NCBI GenBank assembly: GCA_963819175.1
Contig: CAWFVJ010000017.1
Location: forward strand, 124,001-188,000
Direction: 5' to 3'
DNA: 64,000 bases
Source of the DNA: CAWBRT01 sp963819175
Lineage (GTDB): Bacteria > Acidobacteriota > Terriglobia > Terriglobales > Acidobacteriaceae
Part shown: in pieces, positions 43,056 through 51,137 of the stretch
Layout of the letters: every line of letters starts with the position of its first letter
Numbering within the stretch: the stretch's first letter is position 1
The notes under the pieces: model-generated
What the model saw: only the letters and a program-made list of their open reading frames with translations
Databases searched by the model: none
Told to the model about the DNA's origin: nothing
Program-made: the position numbers and the translations under genes

Positions 43056-43822
43056 CGCGAGATGCCCTCCGACGGTGAACTGGCTGTCGCATAGAGCTTC
43101 TTCGGCATGCGGCCAGCCAGGTAGCCCAGCCTGCCGGCGAGGATGCCGCACTTCATGGCCTCGGCCATCAGGACCGGGTCTTTTGCCCCCGCGATTCCGG
43201 TGTTCATCAGCACGGCGTCAAAGCCGAGTTCCATCGCCAGCGTCGCATCGGAAGGTATCCCGACACCTGCGTCCACAATCAAGGGGACAGATGTGATGAT
43301 CTCCCGCAAGATCCGCAAATGAGCGACGTTCTGAATGCCAAGCCCGCTGCCGATGGGCGCCCCAAGTGGCATCACGCTGCTTGCGCCGGCATCGACCAGT
43401 CGCTGCGCGACTACCGGGTCATCCGAGGTGTACGGCAGAACCGTGAATCCTTCCTTGACCAAAATTCGTGTAGCCTCGATAGTGGCGGCGACATCCGGAT
43501 ACAGCGTCTTTTGATCGCCGATGACTTCGATCTTCACCCAGTCGGAAAGCCCGACTTCGCGTCCCAGGCGCGCCGTACGGATGGCGTCGTCGGCGGTGTA
43601 GCAGCCAGCCGTGTTCGGCAGCAGGAAGTATTTCTTGGGGTCGATGAAGTCGAGAAGCGATTCCTTCGAACGGTCAAGATTGACGCGGCGAACCGCGACC
43701 GTGACCATTTCGGCGCCGCTGGCATCCAGGGCCTTCGCGGTTTCTTCTCCAGATTTGTATTTCCCCGTACCCACAATCAAGCGGGAACGAAACGCTCGGC
43801 CAGCAATAACAAGTGAGTCCAT
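43052..43822 (-). CDS. thiG: thiazole synthase
   Basis: Forms the thiazole phosphate moiety of thiamine from DXP, dehydroglycine and ThiS-thiocarboxylate. It has 256 residues from the ATG at 43822 (MDSLVIAGRAFRSRLIVGTG). Signatures: VTVAVRRVNLD with the Schiff-base lysine region LSDWVKIEVIGD, LLPNTAGCYTADDAIRTARL, VMPLGAPIGSGLGI and LIVDAGVGIPSDATLAMELG. No thiS, thiO or thiE is adjacent, so its partners are encoded elsewhere. A CRP-like palindrome lies about 45 bp upstream. Confidence 0.96.
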   Translation of the reverse strand: MDSLVIAGRAFRSRLIVGTGKYKSGEETAKALDASGAEMVTVAVRRVNLDRSKESLLDFIDPKKYFLLPNTAGCYTADDAIRTARLGREVGLSDWVKIEVIGDQKTLYPDVAATIEATRILVKEGFTVLPYTSDDPVVAQRLVDAGASSVMPLGAPIGSGLGIQNVAHLRILREIITSVPLIVDAGVGIPSDATLAMELGFDAVLMNTGIAGAKDPVLMAEAMKCGILAGRLGYLAGRMPKKLYATASSPSEGISR

Positions 43823-44125
43823 GTCGCTATTGTAAAACCTTGCCCCCGGAATGGTGTACACCTTGTCACATCTGATTGTGACGCGACGGGTTAGCGAAGC
43901 TGGAAGGGCCCTAGGTTGCGCCACGTTTGCGAATATGCGGGGCCGTTTCCGCCGGAATTTGAATGCTACCGGGGAATCGGTCAGAATAGCGATGATCGTA
44001 TAAAATAGACAGGTCATTCGAATAGCTGAGGTTCATCCGGTCGTTCCACCACCCTGACAGAGAGAATGCGGATTCGAATTCCGGAACTCCGCCGCATTGA
44101 TAACTTGGCTTAATGAGGAGGCTTC
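43823..44125. other. divergent intergenic region between thiG and thiolase
   Basis: No gene seen. It holds the palindrome at 43865-43882 and an AT-rich TATAAAAT at about 43998 on the plus strand, a possible -10 box for the thiolase. I see no convincing -35 and no strong match to a thiamine riboswitch core. Confidence 0.45.
43865..43882. promoter_or_regulatory. palindrome GTCACA-N6-TGTGAC upstream of thiG
   Basis: GTCACA (43865-43870), spacer TCTGAT, TGTGAC (43877-43882): perfectly symmetric. The half-sites are those of the Crp family but in everted order compared with the nuoA site. The distance to the thiG start is about 45 bp, a position compatible with promoter control. Confidence 0.35.
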
Positions 44126-45301
44126 ATGAAAGACATCGTACTTGTTTCCGCTGTGCGCACCGCGGTTGGCGGTTTTGGCGGTTCGCTGAAAGATTTCAGT
44201 GCTAGTGACCTCGGCGGAATCGCAATCCGCGAGGCCGTAAAGAGAGCGGGTATTGCCCCCGAACAGGTTGATGAAGTGGCCATGGGCTGCGTAGGTCAGG
44301 CAGCGGAAGACGCGTACCTGTCCCGTTTGGCCTCGGTGAAGGCTGGCATCCCGGTCGAAGCAACGGCCATAACCATCAATCGTCTTTGCTCTTCGGGACT
44401 ACAGTCGATTGTGACCGCAGCCATGGAGATCACCTGCAACTTCGCCGAAATCGCGGTTGCGGGCGGCGCCGAGAGCATGAGCAATCTGCCGTATTACCTC
44501 CGCAGCGCGCGTTTTGGTTACCGCATGGGACACGGAGAACTCGAGGATGGACTGGTCACGGCCCTGAGCGATCCGTTCACGCGGAGCCACATGGGCATCA
44601 CAGCGGAAAATGTAGCCGAGAAATACCACGTTACCCGCGATCAGCAGGATCAGTTTGCGCTGGAAAGCCAGCAGAAGGCCGCCAAGGCCATCGCCGCCGG
44701 TTTGTTCAACGATGAGATTGTTCCCGTCAAGGTGAAGGTCAGCAAGACCGAGGAGAAGAGCTTCGCCGTGGACGAACATCCGCGCAAAACCACCCCGGAA
44801 TCGCTGGCCAAGCTGCGCCCGGCCTTCAAGAAAGATGGAACAGTAACCGCCGGCAACGCGTCGGGAGTCAACGATGCAGGTGCCGCCGTCGTAGTGATGA
44901 CGGGCAAGAAAGCGGCTGAACTCGGATTAAAGCCCATTGTGCGGCTGGTGGATGCGGCTGCTGCCGGTGTGCCTCCGGAGATCATGGGAATCGGGCCGGT
45001 CCCGGCGGTGAAGAAGCTGCTCAAGAAGACCGGCGTCAGGCTGGATGACATTGGTCTCATCGAGTTGAACGAAGCCTTCGCGTCACAGTCCGTGGCTTGC
45101 ATCAATGAGCTGGGATTGAACCCCTGCCTGGTCAACGTCAATGGCGGAGCCATCGCACTGGGGCACCCAATCGGGGCGAGCGGATGCATCATCACCATCA
45201 AGTTGATCAACGAGATGATTCGCCGCAAGAGCAAATATGGCATGTCAACTCTTTGCATCGGCGGCGGTCAGGGCTTGGCCGTTCTGTTCGAGCTGTGTTA
45301 G
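44126..45301 (+). CDS. acetyl-CoA C-acetyltransferase (thiolase)
   Basis: 391-residue biosynthetic or degradative thiolase. The nucleophilic Cys is residue 88 in INRLCSSGLQSIVTAAMEI. The catalytic His is in GGAIALGHPIGASGC, the second Cys in LCIGGGQGLAVLFE, and the Asn/Glu motif is ELNEAFASQSVACINELGL. The ribosome-binding site GAGGAGG is strong. It probably interconverts acetyl-CoA and acetoacetyl-CoA or cleaves 3-ketoacyl-CoA. The VOC protein follows 33 bp downstream, suggesting shared acyl-CoA metabolism. Confidence 0.94.
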   Translation: MKDIVLVSAVRTAVGGFGGSLKDFSASDLGGIAIREAVKRAGIAPEQVDEVAMGCVGQAAEDAYLSRLASVKAGIPVEATAITINRLCSSGLQSIVTAAMEITCNFAEIAVAGGAESMSNLPYYLRSARFGYRMGHGELEDGLVTALSDPFTRSHMGITAENVAEKYHVTRDQQDQFALESQQKAAKAIAAGLFNDEIVPVKVKVSKTEEKSFAVDEHPRKTTPESLAKLRPAFKKDGTVTAGNASGVNDAGAAVVVMTGKKAAELGLKPIVRLVDAAAAGVPPEIMGIGPVPAVKKLLKKTGVRLDDIGLIELNEAFASQSVACINELGLNPCLVNVNGGAIALGHPIGASGCIITIKLINEMIRRKSKYGMSTLCIGGGQGLAVLFELC

Positions 45302-45334
45302 CCGGCCTGCGCGTCTCCGCGTGGAAGGACTGAT

Positions 45335-45733
45335 ATGGGAAGTGTCCGATTGCATCACGTAGGGCTCCTCATGCCCACCGAAGAGGCCGCTCAGCAGTTT
45401 ATGAAGCTGATCGGCCTCGATGAGGACCATCGGGGTTATGTGCCGGAATATAAGGCTCTTTGTATCTTCGCCAAAGGCAATGGAGCCAGCCCGGTGGAAC
45501 TGGTCATTCCGCAGGGCGGGAAGTTGAGCGAGTACAAAGCCGGCAAGCCGGTCATTCACCACCTCGCATTTGTGGTGGAGGACATCAGAGCCGCGCAGGC
45601 CGAATATGCCGCGAAGGGAATGCCTCTGCTTGACGAAGAGCCGGTGCAGGGAGCTGGGGACTTCGTTGTGAACTTCCTGAAGCCACGGCACACCGGCGGG
45701 ATCCTGGTCGAGTTTGTGCAAAACACGCTTTAG
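45335..45733 (+). CDS. VOC (glyoxalase/epimerase) family protein, methylmalonyl-CoA epimerase-like
   Basis: 132 residues with the two beta-alpha-beta-beta-beta modules of the vicinal oxygen chelate fold. Metal ligands probably include the His in VRLHHVGLLMP, Glu in VELVIPQGG, His in IHHLAFVVEDI and Glu in GILVEFVQNTL. The HHLAF..VEDI pattern resembles methylmalonyl-CoA epimerase, and pairing with a thiolase fits a CoA-ester role. Substrate not certain. Confidence 0.8.
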   Translation: MGSVRLHHVGLLMPTEEAAQQFMKLIGLDEDHRGYVPEYKALCIFAKGNGASPVELVIPQGGKLSEYKAGKPVIHHLAFVVEDIRAAQAEYAAKGMPLLDEEPVQGAGDFVVNFLKPRHTGGILVEFVQNTL

Positions 45734-45962
45734 ATTCAGCCGGCTAGAGCTGACACGGTTGTCATTCGACGACTCGATCCCCCTCGGCCGGCTCTTTTCT
45801 TTTCATAACAGCGTACCCTGGGCGGACTTCCCGAAGTGTGCAGTAAGCGGAACGAAGTTCACGCGACATTTTTGTCTTGCTTCGAATCCTGAGTAGCTGT
45901 CTAATCCTCTTTCAAACTCTTTACAAGTTGGGGAAGTATCCCAAGCTGGCCCAGCCTTACCC

Positions 45963-46019
45963 AATCAGGCCAGTTCTAAAGCAGTCAGGCCACTTACAAG
46001 CAGTCGGGCCACTTTAATT
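45963..46019. repeat. 19-bp tandem repeat, three imperfect copies
   Basis: Consecutive units aatcaggccagttctaaag (45963-45981), cagtcaggccacttacaag (45982-46000) and cagtcgggccactttaatt (46001-46019) share the core AGTC-RGGCCACTT. A weaker fourth unit may precede them. They lie in the 368-bp gap between the VOC gene and the NHL gene; no gene is seen in that gap. Confidence 0.6.
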
Positions 46020-46101
46020 TGTGACAAAAGTCCCTGGCGGTTGTTCGACGCTGGGACCCGGGCCAAGAAATAGATTCGCGCCGCCACAGCGCGTGGAGAC
46101 G

Positions 46102-47227
46102 ATGATGCGCCTATGCCTCCTCCGCAGTAATACTCGCTCGATCGCCAAGACAAATGCCCTTTTACCAACGTTACTGAATGCCTTCGCTCGTGTTCGCTTC
46201 CGCGGGGCAGCGTTCGGGTTATTGGTTGCAATGTCTGTTCTCCTGTTCGGGTCAGGTTCCGCGTGGGCGCAGACGCAGTCGCCAGCCGTCTCACAGGCGC
46301 CGGTAATCAACACCGTGGCGGGCACCGGGAGCGCTGGCTACAGTGGCGACGGCCACGCAGCCACCAGCGCGGAATTTTTGGCACCCTATGGCGTTGCCGT
46401 GGATGGCGTCGGCAACCTCTACATCGCGGACGTAGGCAACTCCCGTATACGCAAGGTGACGCCGGACGGGACCATTAGCACCGTGGCGGGCAATGGAAGC
46501 TGCGTTATCAAGGATGCGAACGGTAACTGCTATAGTGGCGACGGCGGCGCAGCCACCAGCGCGGAACTTGGATACCCTTACGGCGTTGCGGTCGATGTCG
46601 CCGGCAACCTTTACATCGCGGACACGGGCAACAACCGCATCCGCAAGGTAGCGCCGGATGGGACTATTACCACGGTGGCGGGCAATGGAAGCTGCGTTAT
46701 CAAGGACGCGAACGGTAACTGTTACAGTGGCGACGGCGGCGCGGCAACAGCTGCCGACCGGAACGTCAGTTACAACTGGGGCTATGTGATTCCACCTTCC
46801 GACGACGGAGGGTGAACACTGGGCGCGGCCATCAGCGCGGACTAAATCAACCCTTGGCGTTGCAGCGGATGGCGTCGGCAACGTTTACATCGCAGACCTG
46901 ATCAACAACCGCATCCGCGTGGTTTGCGTGGTGAGTAGCGGGGCATTTTGCAATGGCCGCACTGTCGGCAATATCTATACGGTGGCGGGCAGCGGAATCG
47001 CTGGCTACAGTGGAGACGGTGGCCAAGCCACCAGCGCGGAGCTTAATCTGCCCTCTGGCGTTGCGGTGGACGGCGCCGGCAATCTGTATATCGCGGACCT
47101 GAAAATCGTATTCGCGTACAGGTTCTTGGCGTTCGTGCGAACTATAGGATATTGCCAGATCGAGTGCCCCAGCTTAGGTCTGTACATGAGGGCTGGCAGT
47201 ACCTGGAACGCGGCGGTAGGATCATAA
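46102..47227 (+). pseudogene. NHL-repeat beta-propeller secreted protein, disrupted
   Basis: The first frame (ATG 46102 or 46105, stop 46815) has a long N-terminal signal region ending ..LLFGSGSAWAQ. Two NHL-type blades follow (GVAVDGVGNLYIADVGNSRI, GVAVDVAGNLYIADTGNNRI). At about 46755 the blade sequence is replaced by unrelated residues and stops. Further blades resume in another frame (LGVAADGVGNVYIADLINNR near 46855, then NLPSGVAVDGAGNLYIADL to about 47100) and then decay. Two single-base losses (near 46841 and 46852) would repair part of it. Such proteins are extracellular propellers; this copy looks truncated and damaged. Confidence 0.75.
46483..46750 (+). repeat. 192-bp tandem duplication inside the NHL gene
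   Basis: The block beginning GTGGCGGGCAATGGAAGCTG at 46483 recurs at 46675, almost identical for about 75 bases (through the TAGTGGCGACGGCGGCGC region). The period is 192 bp or 64 residues, encoding the blade linker with NGSCVIKDANGNCYSGDGG. The near identity points to recent expansion of one blade. Confidence 0.7.
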
Positions 47228-47713
47228 CCACCGGCTCCCATTCTTGTCTGCAAAAGCGTAGGGACGGAAATCCTGAGATACGCCAACGCGAATCTCCGGC
47301 TCATCGGCCGCGTTACCAAAAACGGGAAGCGTGGTGCACACCATGAAGGCCAGCAGGCTGCTAGGGTAAGCCCCGCCAGCCGGAACCGCAGGCGTTTACT
47401 CTGGTGATTGCCAGGATCGAATGGAAGCGTTGCCGAGTCAAGCGTAATAGGCTCGTCGATGCCTTGCTTTTCGTATTACTGCCTCTCTCAGGACCGGACC
47501 GACACCCAACCCATGCTGGTCGCTCTAGGTGATGATTCCGCATAATGACGAGGGGGCGCGCTCCGCAACTCCATCTGCACATCACTGGCGAAGTGCTCAA
47601 CGTCAACGGCGGCGTGTTTATGTCGTAGTGTTTTTCCTTTCCTCCTTACGCGGGCGAGCGAGAACTCTCTTCGCTGGCCCATCTTTATTTCTCTACCAGC
47701 ACCGGAAGCAGCG
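47228..47713. other. intergenic debris between NHL and MFS genes
   Basis: 486 bp with no intact gene. It contains the SDR tail at 47545-47628, described separately. The remaining short ORFs show no recognisable families. Confidence 0.5.
47545..47628 (+). pseudogene. remnant of a short-chain dehydrogenase/reductase C-terminus
   Basis: The frame ending TAG at 47626-47628 reads LHITGEVLNVNGGVFMS, which matches the invariant C-terminal ITGxVLxVNGG strand and loop of SDR enzymes. Just upstream, in another frame, LGDDSA resembles the preceding FLASDDSA segment. Nothing of the catalytic YxxxK or Rossmann region is found. A decayed gene end. Confidence 0.5.
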
Positions 47714-48975
47714 CTATGCGGCCTGCTTCTCCGGGATTGTCACCGGCTTGCCCGGCTCGCGTTTTGGACGCCTTGCTACGAGTGGCAAAACGAGAGAGCA
47801 GAGCATGACGAAGGCGATGACGTGAATTGCGGTAGTGTACTGTCCGGTTGTCTGTCGGACACGAGCAATCAAAATCGGCGAAGGAATAGCACCGGCAGCC
47901 CATGCCAGCAATATCCATCCATAAATCCCACCCATGAACTTCGACCCGAAGAAATCAGCTGTGAACGACGGCATGGTGCCGAAGCCGCCACCATAACAGA
48001 GGCCGACAATGGCCACCGCCGTGGTGAACAGCGCAGCCGTGTGCAGGTGCGGCAGTGCGAAGAACACACCAACCTGGATGAGAAAGAGTAGGAAATAAAC
48101 CCTGGCGCGTCCCAGAAAATCGGAAACTGCAGCCCAGAAGACGCGGCCCAGCCCATTGAAGATCGAGATCACGCCGACAATACCCGCGGCAGCCACCGGC
48201 GTAAGCCCGACAATCTGTTGCGCCATGGGCGATGCCTGGCTGATGATCATGATCCCGGCGGAGACGTTGAGAAAAAGCATGACCAGCAGCAGCCAAAACT
48301 GCCAAGTCCCCATGGCTTCCCTTAATGTGAAGTCGTAGGTCGTAGCGGATCTTGAAACCGCCGAACGCGGCTCCCAACCGGCGGGACGCCAGCCCTGTGG
48401 AGGATTCTGGTAGAACTGAGCGGTGATCACGACCAGAACCAAGTACGCGATCCCCAGGGTCAGGAACGTGGCAGCCACTCCCAACGCCAAGATTTCGCGG
48501 GCTGCGATGGGACTCATGACAAGCGCGCCAGCGCCATATCCGCAAACCGCGACGCCGGTCATTAGCCCTCGCCGATCCGGGAACCACTTCACCAGCGTGG
48601 CAACAGGACAGATGTAACCCATTCCCATGCCGATCCCGGATAAGGCCCCGTAGCCGAGATACAGGCCCGCCAGAGAGTGCCTGCTGGCAGCCAGTGCAGC
48701 TACGGCATAGCCAAGGCCGTAGAGGATGCCAGCGACGGTCGCAACCCGGCGTGGCCCCACGCGGTCCTGCCATAATCCGCCGAGTACCGTTCCCACACCG
48801 AGGAAAGACAATCGAGAGTGTAAAGTTGAGTGAAACCTGCGTCAGCGTCCAGTGCTCAGTGTTGATCAGCGGTTTGACGAAAACGCTCCAGCCGTACACT
48901 GCGCCCAGAGCAAATCTGCATGATAACCGCTGCAACAGCAATTCCCCAGCGGTTCGGAAGACGATCTGTGGTCAT
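47714..48975 (-). pseudogene. MFS transporter, oxalate/formate antiporter (OxlT) type, frameshifted
   Basis: Twelve-helix carrier of about 420 residues when repaired. ATG 48975 (ribosome-binding site GGAGA) gives MTTDRLPNRWGIAVAAVIMQ, then a frame loss near 48918. The next frame gives FALGAVYGWSVFVKPLINTE. An extra C near 48812 then shifts into the long frame 47714-48811 (FLGVGTVLGGLWQDRVGPRR, CPVATLVKWFPDRRGLMTGV, ISIFNGLGRVFWAAVSDFLG). ALGAVYGWSVFVKPL and the FPDRRGLMTG loop are typical of OxlT-like members. It probably exchanged oxalate, formate or a related monocarboxylate; the formate-dehydrogenase genes beside it agree. Confidence 0.8.
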
Positions 48976-49165
48976 AGTTGTCTCCATTTATCGAAGATAC
49001 GATGCCCATCCAAACAGGCAGCTATAACCGTCTTTCCGTCCAGGAAGCGCTGAGCCGAACTCATGAGGACGCGCTGGTCACGACTTTTTGTTACGAATTT
49101 CGATCTCTGGTCTCCAATCGTTTTTCGTCGCCAGAGTCTCGCTCACCTCCTAAGTATTGCCGCGC

Positions 49166-49744
49166 TTACGCCGCCGGACGAACCAGCTGCCGGGATGTCT
49201 GCTGAATTCGTTGCGCCCCTGAGTAAATGACAAAGCGCCGCCCGCGCAGGAAGCCGATCAGCGTCATGCCGAACTCGCGCGCAAGATTCACCGCAAGGTC
49301 CGATGGTGCGGAGACCGAAGCCAGCACCGGAATGCCCGCCATCAGTGCCTTCTGCACGATTTCAAAGCCTCCACGTCCGCTGACCATCAACATTGAGTCG
49401 CGCAACGGTAGACGATTCTGTTCGAGCGCCCAGCCGACGATCTTGTCCACCGCGTTGTGGCGCCCGACATCTTCACGAAGCACAAGCAAATCACCCCCCA
49501 ACGAAAACAAACCGGCAGCGTGCAGTCCGCCGGTGCGTCCGAAAATGGCTTGTGAAGCACGGAGTCGCTCGGGTAAGCCGCATAGAACCTCCGGATCGAC
49601 GCGGCAGTCAGGGTTCGGCGGTGCGATCTGCCGCATCCGCACGGCGTCGATAGACGCCTTCCCGCAAACACCGCAACTCGACGTGGTATAGAAGTTGCGC
49701 CGCGCAGATGCGGAATCCAGCGCCACTCCGTCAGCCAGATCCAC
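49166..49744 (-). CDS. fdhD: FdhD sulfurtransferase, C-terminal frame (frameshifted gene)
   Basis: FdhD moves sulfur from IscS to the bis-MGD cofactor of formate dehydrogenases. This frame carries the mobile Cys loop NFYTTSSCGVCGKAS, then HAAGLFSLGGDLLVLREDVG, the conserved RHNAVDKIVGWAL and MVSGRGGFEIVQKALMAGIP. The N-terminus is in another frame (49806-50012). The joining text DQIASTQHEPDEKQNGANRV is in this frame upstream of the ATG. With one base removed near 49816 the protein is about 282 residues. Confidence 0.85.
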   Translation of the reverse strand: MDLADGVALDSASARRNFYTTSSCGVCGKASIDAVRMRQIAPPNPDCRVDPEVLCGLPERLRASQAIFGRTGGLHAAGLFSLGGDLLVLREDVGRHNAVDKIVGWALEQNRLPLRDSMLMVSGRGGFEIVQKALMAGIPVLASVSAPSDLAVNLAREFGMTLIGFLRGRRFVIYSGAQRIQQTSRQLVRPAA

Positions 49745-49805
49745 GCGTACGCGATTTGCGCCATTCTGTTTCTCGTCTGGTTCATGCTGCGTGGAAGCAA
49801 TCTGG

Positions 49806-50012
49806 TCAGCGGCCCCTGATCAGGCCCTCGGTGAAGAGGAATCCCGTCGCCAACTCGAGGTCGTGACCGGGGGTTCGCATGGTTACGCTGAGAGCGGTAT
49901 CTCCGACGCGAATCTCCAGCGGTTCTTCGCCGACCAGGTAATCCTGGATGGTGCGCACTTCTCCATCACGCCATTCTTCGACCCGAGTGAGCGAAACCAT
50001 GCGGGGAATCAT
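49806..50012 (-). CDS. fdhD: FdhD N-terminal frame (frameshifted gene)
   Basis: The frame from ATG 50012 reads MIPRMVSLTRVEEWRDGEVR, then YLVGEEPLEIRVGD and VTMRTPGHDLELATGFLFTE followed by GLIR. This is the FdhD N-terminal domain, including the GHD..L..GFLFTEGLI motif. After LIRGR it meets TGA, while the family sequence continues in the next frame. This TGA is not a selenocysteine codon: the frame beyond it is wrong. It lies 32 bp after the fdhA-like gene. Confidence 0.82.
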   Translation of the reverse strand: MIPRMVSLTRVEEWRDGEVRTIQDYLVGEEPLEIRVGDTALSVTMRTPGHDLELATGFLFTEGLIRGR

Positions 50013-50044
50013 TCCAAACTCCTGTCAGGCTGCCAAAAAACAAG

Positions 50045-50626
50045 TCAGGCGGCAACCTCGGTTTCATTCGTTGCCGCGTCAGCGGCGAGGCAGCTTCCGG
50101 CAACGACCTCTACCGCGGCGTTATAGTCAGGCACACCGCTCGAATCGAGCCGTCCGGCCGGAATGATCACGTTTGCTTCCGGCCAATGCGCTTGCAGGCA
50201 TCCGGGCTTGATGTGGTCGATGTGCACGTGCCCCGAAAGCGAGCCGTGCTCGCCGCGCAAAGTGATCGGGTCGCCATTTTTCAACCCCATATTCTCGGCG
50301 TCTTCGGCGGACATAATGATGTCGTCGCGCCTGGCGCCGGTGAGCGGGTCTTTCTCGGCAAGCATGATGCTGTTGAACTGCTTGCCCCGCCGTGTGGACA
50401 GCAGGAATCTTCCTTCCGGCACCTTCTCTTCCGGAAGCGAAATCGCGCTGAAATGACCCATGCCGTCCGGTGTCAGACACCTGTCGACCAGCAGACGGGG
50501 ACCGCCATACTGGAAGTTATCGCCCTTCTTGCGCATCTTTGCGATGCCTTTATAAGTTGGGCAGACCCGGTCAATCTCGTCGCGAATGTTTTGCGTATCT
50601 CGCCAGGGGAAGATCGCCTGCGGCAC
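50045..50626 (-). CDS. FdhF/YdeP-type molybdopterin oxidoreductase, C-terminal frame
   Basis: Last 193 residues of the formate dehydrogenase-like enzyme. AIFPWRDTQNIRDEIDRVCP is followed by KKGDNFQYGGPRLLVDRCLT and the molybdopterin-dinucleotide-binding domain: RRGKQFNSIMLAEKDPLTGA, ADDIIMSAEDA-like RRDDIIMSAEDAENMGLKNG, GDPITLRGEHG, LQAHWPEANVIIPAGRLDSS. It joins the middle frame (50571-51137) near 50612, where one extra base breaks the reading frame. Confidence 0.85.
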   Translation of the reverse strand: MPQAIFPWRDTQNIRDEIDRVCPTYKGIAKMRKKGDNFQYGGPRLLVDRCLTPDGMGHFSAISLPEEKVPEGRFLLSTRRGKQFNSIMLAEKDPLTGARRDDIIMSAEDAENMGLKNGDPITLRGEHGSLSGHVHIDHIKPGCLQAHWPEANVIIPAGRLDSSGVPDYNAAVEVVAGSCLAADAATNETEVAA

Positions 50627-51137
50627 GTTCCGGATCGAGTTTGCGTGCCAGCATTACTGGAATCTCCCACTCGTCGCGAGTATCACCGGGACGCGGTCCG
50701 GGAATCTCCGGGCTATAAATGATGCGCCGCTCGGTGCTGGTCTCTGTCCCGCCCCCGCGCTGCTCGTAGCGCGTGCGCGAAGGCAGCAGCACGACCGTGT
50801 CGGCCGGATCGACAAACATCGTCTGATTGGCCACGATGTCCTGGTGAACGCGCAGCTTGATTTTGCCGAGTGCCCGGGTCACGAGCTCGGGTTCAGGCAA
50901 GGTTTGCCTGAAGTTCCCGCCGCTTTGCCATAGCGCATCAATCTCGCCCCGGTCGGAAGCCAGAATCATGTGCGCGGCGGTAAGCCCCTTCCATGAAGGT
51001 GGCTCGAAGCCCCATTTTTCCGGTGCAGCAAACTTCTTGGCGTTCTCTTCGCTGACGGGAAATCCCATGACGTAGGCGCTCGGCATGCCGCCCATCTCAG
51101 CTCCGCCTTGCACGCCACTATGCCCGCGAATGGGCAT
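50571..51137 (-). CDS. FdhF/YdeP-type molybdopterin oxidoreductase, middle frame
   Basis: Continues the N-terminal frame. MPIRGHSGVQGGAEMGGMPS is typical for the YdeP branch, as are WKGLTAAHMILASDRGEIDA, SGGNFRQTLPEPELVTRALG and VHQDIVANQTMFVDPADTVV then LLPSRTRYEQRGGGTETSTE. The frame runs open to 51407, but residues upstream of 51137 are nonsense. Breaks: extra T near 51140 and extra G (or two lost bases) near 50612. Confidence 0.85.
   Translation of the reverse strand: MPIRGHSGVQGGAEMGGMPSAYVMGFPVSEENAKKFAAPEKWGFEPPSWKGLTAAHMILASDRGEIDALWQSGGNFRQTLPEPELVTRALGKIKLRVHQDIVANQTMFVDPADTVVLLPSRTRYEQRGGGTETSTERRIIYSPEIPGPRPGDTRDEWEIPVMLARKLDPERAAGDLPLARYAKHSRRD

Noticed and set aside
43823..44125. 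Thiamine riboswitch before thiG
   Set aside because: I could not find the conserved CUGAGA and related core segments at the right spacing; the thiG leader is too short.
45963..46019. CRISPR array
   Set aside because: Units are contiguous without unique spacers and no cas genes are in the window.
49806..49830. In-frame TGA in fdhD as a selenocysteine codon
   Set aside because: The sequence after TGA in that frame is not FdhD; homology resumes in a different frame, so this is a frameshift.
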